A DNA stretch of 64,000 nucleotides from Bacillus sp. OxB-1 (lineage in GTDB: Bacteria > Bacillota > Bacilli > Bacillales_A > Planococcaceae). The stretch is from the NCBI RefSeq assembly GCF_000829195.1, contig NZ_AP013294.1, positions 124,001 to 188,000 of the forward strand. The letters are read 5' to 3'. Each line of letters begins with the position of its first letter. Within the stretch, counting starts at the first letter, position 1. The position numbers and the translations under genes were made by a program. Of this stretch, positions 61,288 through 64,000 are shown in pieces. A model generated the notes under the pieces. The model was not told where the DNA came from and made no database searches. It saw only the letters and a list, made by a program, of their open reading frames with translations.

Positions 61288-61811
61288 TGAATACGAAAAA
61301 TTTAGTTTTCATGGCTTTATTAGTTGCCGTCGGTGCTGCTCTTTACTTAGTGATCCCAGGATATAACGGTGGGATGAAACCGGATTTCATGTTGACGATG
61401 ATGTTCATCGGAATCCTATTGTTCCCGCAAGCCCGTAACGTATTTCTGCTCGGTGGGACAACAGGTGTCATTTCCGGAATCTTTTCAAGTTTCCCTGGTG
61501 GATTTGTGCCGAACGTGATCGATAAATTGGTGACGGCATTCGTCATCTATGCAATCATTGTCGCATTCAAATCCATTCGCAATAATCTGGTCGGATCTAC
61601 TGTACTTGCCGGTATTGGCACGATTTTATCCGGAACGATTTTCCTTTCGATCGCGATCTTCATCTTAGGCGTCGATCTTCCATTCAGTGCCCTATTCCTG
61701 ACTGTCGTACTTCCAGCAGTTGCCATGAACGGTGTAGCCTTCTTCATCATCTACCCGATTGTGACGACTTTGCTGAAACGCACATCCATGAAAACGGCAG
61801 TGACCAATTAA
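61287..61811 (+). CDS. trpP: Tryptophan transporter TrpP
   Basis: The 174-aa membrane protein (GTG start) has five or six hydrophobic helices and the TrpP/YhaG pattern NTKNLVFMALLVAVGAALYLV and GGMKPDFMLTMMFIGILL. It probably imports tryptophan. The gene order ecsA-trpP-yhaH-scoC agrees with Bacillus, and a TRAP-like site covers the ribosome-binding site. Confidence 0.9.
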   Translation: MNTKNLVFMALLVAVGAALYLVIPGYNGGMKPDFMLTMMFIGILLFPQARNVFLLGGTTGVISGIFSSFPGGFVPNVIDKLVTAFVIYAIIVAFKSIRNNLVGSTVLAGIGTILSGTIFLSIAIFILGVDLPFSALFLTVVLPAVAMNGVAFFIIYPIVTTLLKRTSMKTAVTN

Positions 61812-61829
61812 TTATGAATTCAGAAGCTT

Positions 61830-61858
61830 TCCCCTCCAGGTGGAAAGCTTTTTTTAAT
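61830..61858 (+). terminator. Terminator after trpP
   Basis: AGAAGCTTTCC and GGTGGAAAGCTT pair around CCTCCA and TTTTTT follows. Confidence 0.8.
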
Positions 61859-61943
61859 TGCCCGGAAGAGAGGGAAATGTTTTAATTAAAGTAGAAGAGG
61901 TAAACAAGACGTTCACTATTAGAAAAGAAGGGACGCGGGAACG

Positions 61944-62306
61944 ATGAAAACATCCACATTTTTAATCGGATTGGCAACCGGCGCGGTGGGGGCCGCCATT
62001 ACTGTCTTATTTTCAACACCGCAATCAGGAAGCGAATTGCGGTCTTCCGTCAAAAACGCTTCGACGGATATGAAAGAAAAGCTTTCAGATCTCAAAGAAA
62101 AACTTGAAAATCTGAAAGACTCGATCACTCACTTGAAAAAAGAAGCGAAGGAAGTCATCCCGGAAACAATCGAGGAAATGAAAGAAGTCGTGTCGGATTG
62201 GCAGCAAGCCGCCGCGCCCCATAGAATAAGGATGGAACAAGAAATCGCGGACATCCAGGCAGCCATCGAAGACCTTGAACGCTCCATCGCCGCTCAACAG
62301 AAATGA
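61944..62306 (+). CDS. yhaH: YtxH-domain protein (YhaH-like)
   Basis: The 120-aa protein has one N-terminal membrane helix (about 5-24, FLIGLATGAVGAAITVLF), then STPQSGSELRSSVKN and a long coiled coil (about 45-118). This is the YtxH/YhaH class, general-stress-type proteins of Bacillales. The order trpP-yhaH-scoC supports the name. It ends 2 bp before a palindromic repeat. Confidence 0.85.
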   Translation: MKTSTFLIGLATGAVGAAITVLFSTPQSGSELRSSVKNASTDMKEKLSDLKEKLENLKDSITHLKKEAKEVIPETIEEMKEVVSDWQQAAAPHRIRMEQEIADIQAAIEDLERSIAAQQK

Positions 62307-62307
62307 G

Positions 62308-62514
62308 ACAAGGAGCTGTCCAAAAAGTCCAGGCACAGAGTTGGATACTAGCAAAAAGCAAGGGTGCCGGGAGACTCCTGCGGGAAAGCCGGCCGACGAG
62401 AGCCCGCACGGCTGTAAGCCGGAGGAGGCTCGTCGGCTGGCCCGCGGAAAGCGACCAGAGCCCTTGCTTTTTGCGTGTTTAACCGGAAAATCCACTTTCT
62501 GGACAGCCCCTTGT
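62308..62514. repeat. Nested palindromic intergenic repeat (GACTCCTGCGGG type), copy 2
   Basis: Outer arms ACAAGGAGCTGTCCAAAAAG and CTTTCTGGACAGCCCCTTGT; inner arms GCAAAAAGCAAGGG and CCCTTGCTTTTTGC; centre GACTCCTGCGGGAAAGCC...GAGGAGGCTCG...CCCGCGGAAAGCG. The centre matches copy 1 (58529-58630) in reverse orientation. It follows yhaH directly and may end its transcript. Confidence 0.75.
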
Positions 62515-62659
62515 TTTGTCCTTCCGATTCAGGACCGTATAAGTTCAAAAACAAATTTTACTTTTCGTATAAAAGTTATTTCTCAATTCCAACTTCTCTC
62601 TTTCTTGCTTTCCTGCTATAATAAAATAAGGTTAAGAATAGAGAAAGCAGGTGTCCAAA

Positions 62660-63241
62660 ATGACACAGAATTCATCTCCGCAAATGGAAGCCATGATATT
62701 CAGCCAGCGGGTCGCCCAAATGTCCAAGGCACTTTGGAAAGCGGTGGAAAAAGATTGGCAGGCATGGATCAAACCTTATGACTTGAATATTAATGAACAC
62801 CATATATTATGGATTGCCTTCCACCTGGACGGGGCTACGATTTCTGATGTGGCCAAATTTGGGGTCATGCATGTTTCAACCGCGTTCAATTTTTCCAAAA
62901 AACTGGAGCAACGAGGTTATTTACAGTTCTATAAGAAAGACGACGACCGACGGAACACATATATATCTGTCACTGAAGAAGGAAAAGAACTTTTATTGGA
63001 AATGAATGAAAATTACTATTCTTCCAGCCATGGCATCCTCGAAGGTTCCATGCCTATTAAAAATCTCTATGGGAAATTTCCTGAATTCCTCGAAGTGATG
63101 TCCGTCATCAAAAACATTTACGGGGACGATTTCATGGAAATTTTCGAACGCGGTTTCCAGAATATCGGGGATACATTCGTTGCGAAACAGGAGGAAAAGG
63201 AACCCGTCCCGGCAGAAGCGGGCACGCCTGTTGAAAAATAA
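62660..63241 (+). CDS. scoC: MarR-family transition-state regulator ScoC (Hpr)
   Basis: ScoC/Hpr represses protease, sporulation and other genes during transition to stationary phase. ATG at 62660 is preferred over GTG 62651. The 193-aa protein matches the family nearly throughout: [63 protein letters not shown] (recognition helix) and [15 protein letters not shown]. Confidence 0.95.
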   Translation: MTQNSSPQMEAMIFSQRVAQMSKALWKAVEKDWQAWIKPYDLNINEHHILWIAFHLDGATISDVAKFGVMHVSTAFNFSKKLEQRGYLQFYKKDDDRRNTYISVTEEGKELLLEMNENYYSSSHGILEGSMPIKNLYGKFPEFLEVMSVIKNIYGDDFMEIFERGFQNIGDTFVAKQEEKEPVPAEAGTPVEK

Positions 63242-63441
63242 CTTCATTTTCTATATGATGAATGAACAGATTGTGCATGCGGCACATTTGGAGTGGCATT
63301 AGGTAAGTCACTTCCGATATGTATCGGCATACATAGATAGGACATCTGTGCCCGCTGCATTGCTTCGGCACAGACATCGCTACGCTGTCGCAAAGTTACT
63401 TCACTATGATTGTTTTGGAGATGGAAGAGGAGGTTTGGGGT

Positions 63442-63627
63442 TTGATCTTAATTGCAACGGTGATGTTTTCCTTATTTTATCTATTTCAAATAAATAAAAT
63501 GACATATGCCCTTTGTGAATCCCGGGAAATCCCCGAAGAGAAACAACCGAAGATTTTTAAAACCGTCAATATTTTAGTGACGATATTGATTTTATCTTTT
63601 TATGTCGAAGTGTTTTTCCGGGCATAA
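63442..63627 (+). CDS. Small membrane protein, 61 aa
   Basis: TTG at 63442 follows GAGGAGG by 7 nt; the frame is open upstream but without a site. The protein has two hydrophobic helices (about 2-19 and 42-60) with a charged loop ESREIPEEKQPKIFK between. I do not recognise the family. It lies after scoC, followed by a terminator. Confidence 0.65.
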   Translation: MILIATVMFSLFYLFQINKMTYALCESREIPEEKQPKIFKTVNILVTILILSFYVEVFFRA

Positions 63628-63644
63628 TACATTCAGCAATTGGA

Positions 63645-63680
63645 AAAGTCCATTCCCGATGATGGGAATGGACTTTTTTC
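63645..63680 (+). terminator. Terminator after the 61-aa membrane protein gene
   Basis: AAGTCCATTCCC and GGGAATGGACTT flank GATGAT; TTTTC follows. Confidence 0.9.
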
Positions 63681-63779
63681 ATCCTGACTGGATCATCGCC
63701 CTATCCCCCACTTATCCGTATAAGTGGGATGGCCATTACATGATTCCCTGCCCGGTTATTGGCGAGTTAGCATCTTGCA

Positions 63780-63872
63780 TCAATACAAGTAGGCTGCGCC
63801 GACAATAATGAGAAGGATGAACAACACGACAATTAACGCGAAGCCGGAAGACCCTTGGTTATATCCGCTCAT
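63780..63872 (-). CDS. YjcZ family small protein, 30 aa
   Basis: ATG at 63872 follows GAGGGGGTG by 8 nt. The 30-aa peptide begins MSGYNQGSSGFALIVVLFIL and ends LIIVGAAYLY. It is a one-helix membrane peptide, matching the YjcZ-type sporulation peptides, where GFALIVVLFILLIIVG is almost invariant. Too short to be seen by usual gene finders. Confidence 0.88.
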   Translation of the reverse strand: MSGYNQGSSGFALIVVLFILLIIVGAAYLY

Positions 63873-63950
63873 AGGAGCACCCCCTCTCTCTATGTATCGT
63901 ATGCTGGCCGCTCCAGCTGTCGTAGGCAATTGCAACCGAAGGAACCTTTT

Positions 63951-63979
63951 TGTTTTCAAAGCGTTTTTATGGTATAGTG
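63951..63979 (+). promoter_or_regulatory. Sigma-A promoter at the right edge
   Basis: TTGTTT and TATAGT are separated by 17 bp and the -10 is extended (TGGTATAGT). It points out of the window towards a gene that is not visible. Confidence 0.6.
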
Positions 63980-64000
63980 TCTACTGTTCCATCAATTACG

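Overview
The window looks like a chromosomal segment of a low-to-mid GC Gram-positive bacterium of the order Bacillales, most likely Planococcaceae (Sporosarcina-like). This is inferred from gene content and synteny with Bacillus subtilis: smpB-rnr-est-secG, the gapA-pgk-tpiA-gpmI-eno glycolytic run, clpP with a CtsR site, crh-whiA-yvcK-rapZ-nudix-trxB, yvoF-ppaX-yvoD-lgt-hprK, yvlB-like-uvrA-uvrB, and ecsBA/trpP/yhaH/scoC. Species cannot be fixed from sequence alone.

Region 1 (about 1-19.1 kb) is the accessory part. It holds a tRNA-dihydrouridine synthase, a decayed MFS transporter, a type I toxin-antitoxin-like locus with a frameshifted holin-like toxin, queC-queT-queF behind a candidate preQ1 riboswitch, an Rpn/PD-(D/E)XK nuclease, a prolyl-4-hydroxylase-like oxygenase, an unrecognised three-gene cassette (winged-helix protein, zinc-finger protein, 62-aa protein), a two-component system divergent from a DUF418 membrane protein, a threonine aldolase, and an Rrf2-methyltransferase pair. 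It ends in a 2.5 kb island lodged at the 3' end of ssrA. That island carries a HipA-like kinase with an overlapping partner gene, a 48-aa gene and a Fic protein. An imperfect copy of the ssrA 3' end marks its far edge.

Region 2 (19.1-31 kb) is core: ssrA, smpB, rnr, an esterase and secG, then the complete lower glycolytic operon gapA-pgk-tpiA-gpmI-eno, all on the minus strand. Region 3 (32-48.9 kb) has a glutaredoxin-like gene, TPM/LemA, clpP, tRNA-Arg(CCG), a TPP-riboswitch-controlled tenI-thiS-thiG-thiF operon on the plus strand, then crh through trxB, a TPR protein and the yvoF-hprK cluster. Crh and HprK, partners in carbon catabolite regulation, lie about 10 kb apart. Region 4 (49-64 kb) has a complete IS66 element with perfect 8-bp target duplication, the DUF4097-uvrA-uvrB repair cluster with a LexA-like box, an IDEAL-domain protein, ecsBA, trpP with a likely TRAP site, yhaH, scoC and a tiny YjcZ-type gene.

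The most striking feature not explained by genes is a set of five arrays of degenerate tandem repeats with a period of about 20-21 bp. They lie at about 23.64-24.28, 24.46-24.99, 31.03-31.92, 37.80-38.39 and 49.15-52.03 kb, each between operons and directly 3' of at least one. Three share a TTATGAGCG-type core, and the last is split by the IS66 insertion. Two further palindromic repeat families (GGTACCTGTGCATCGC arms; GACTCCTGCGGG...CCCGCG elements) are also interspersed.
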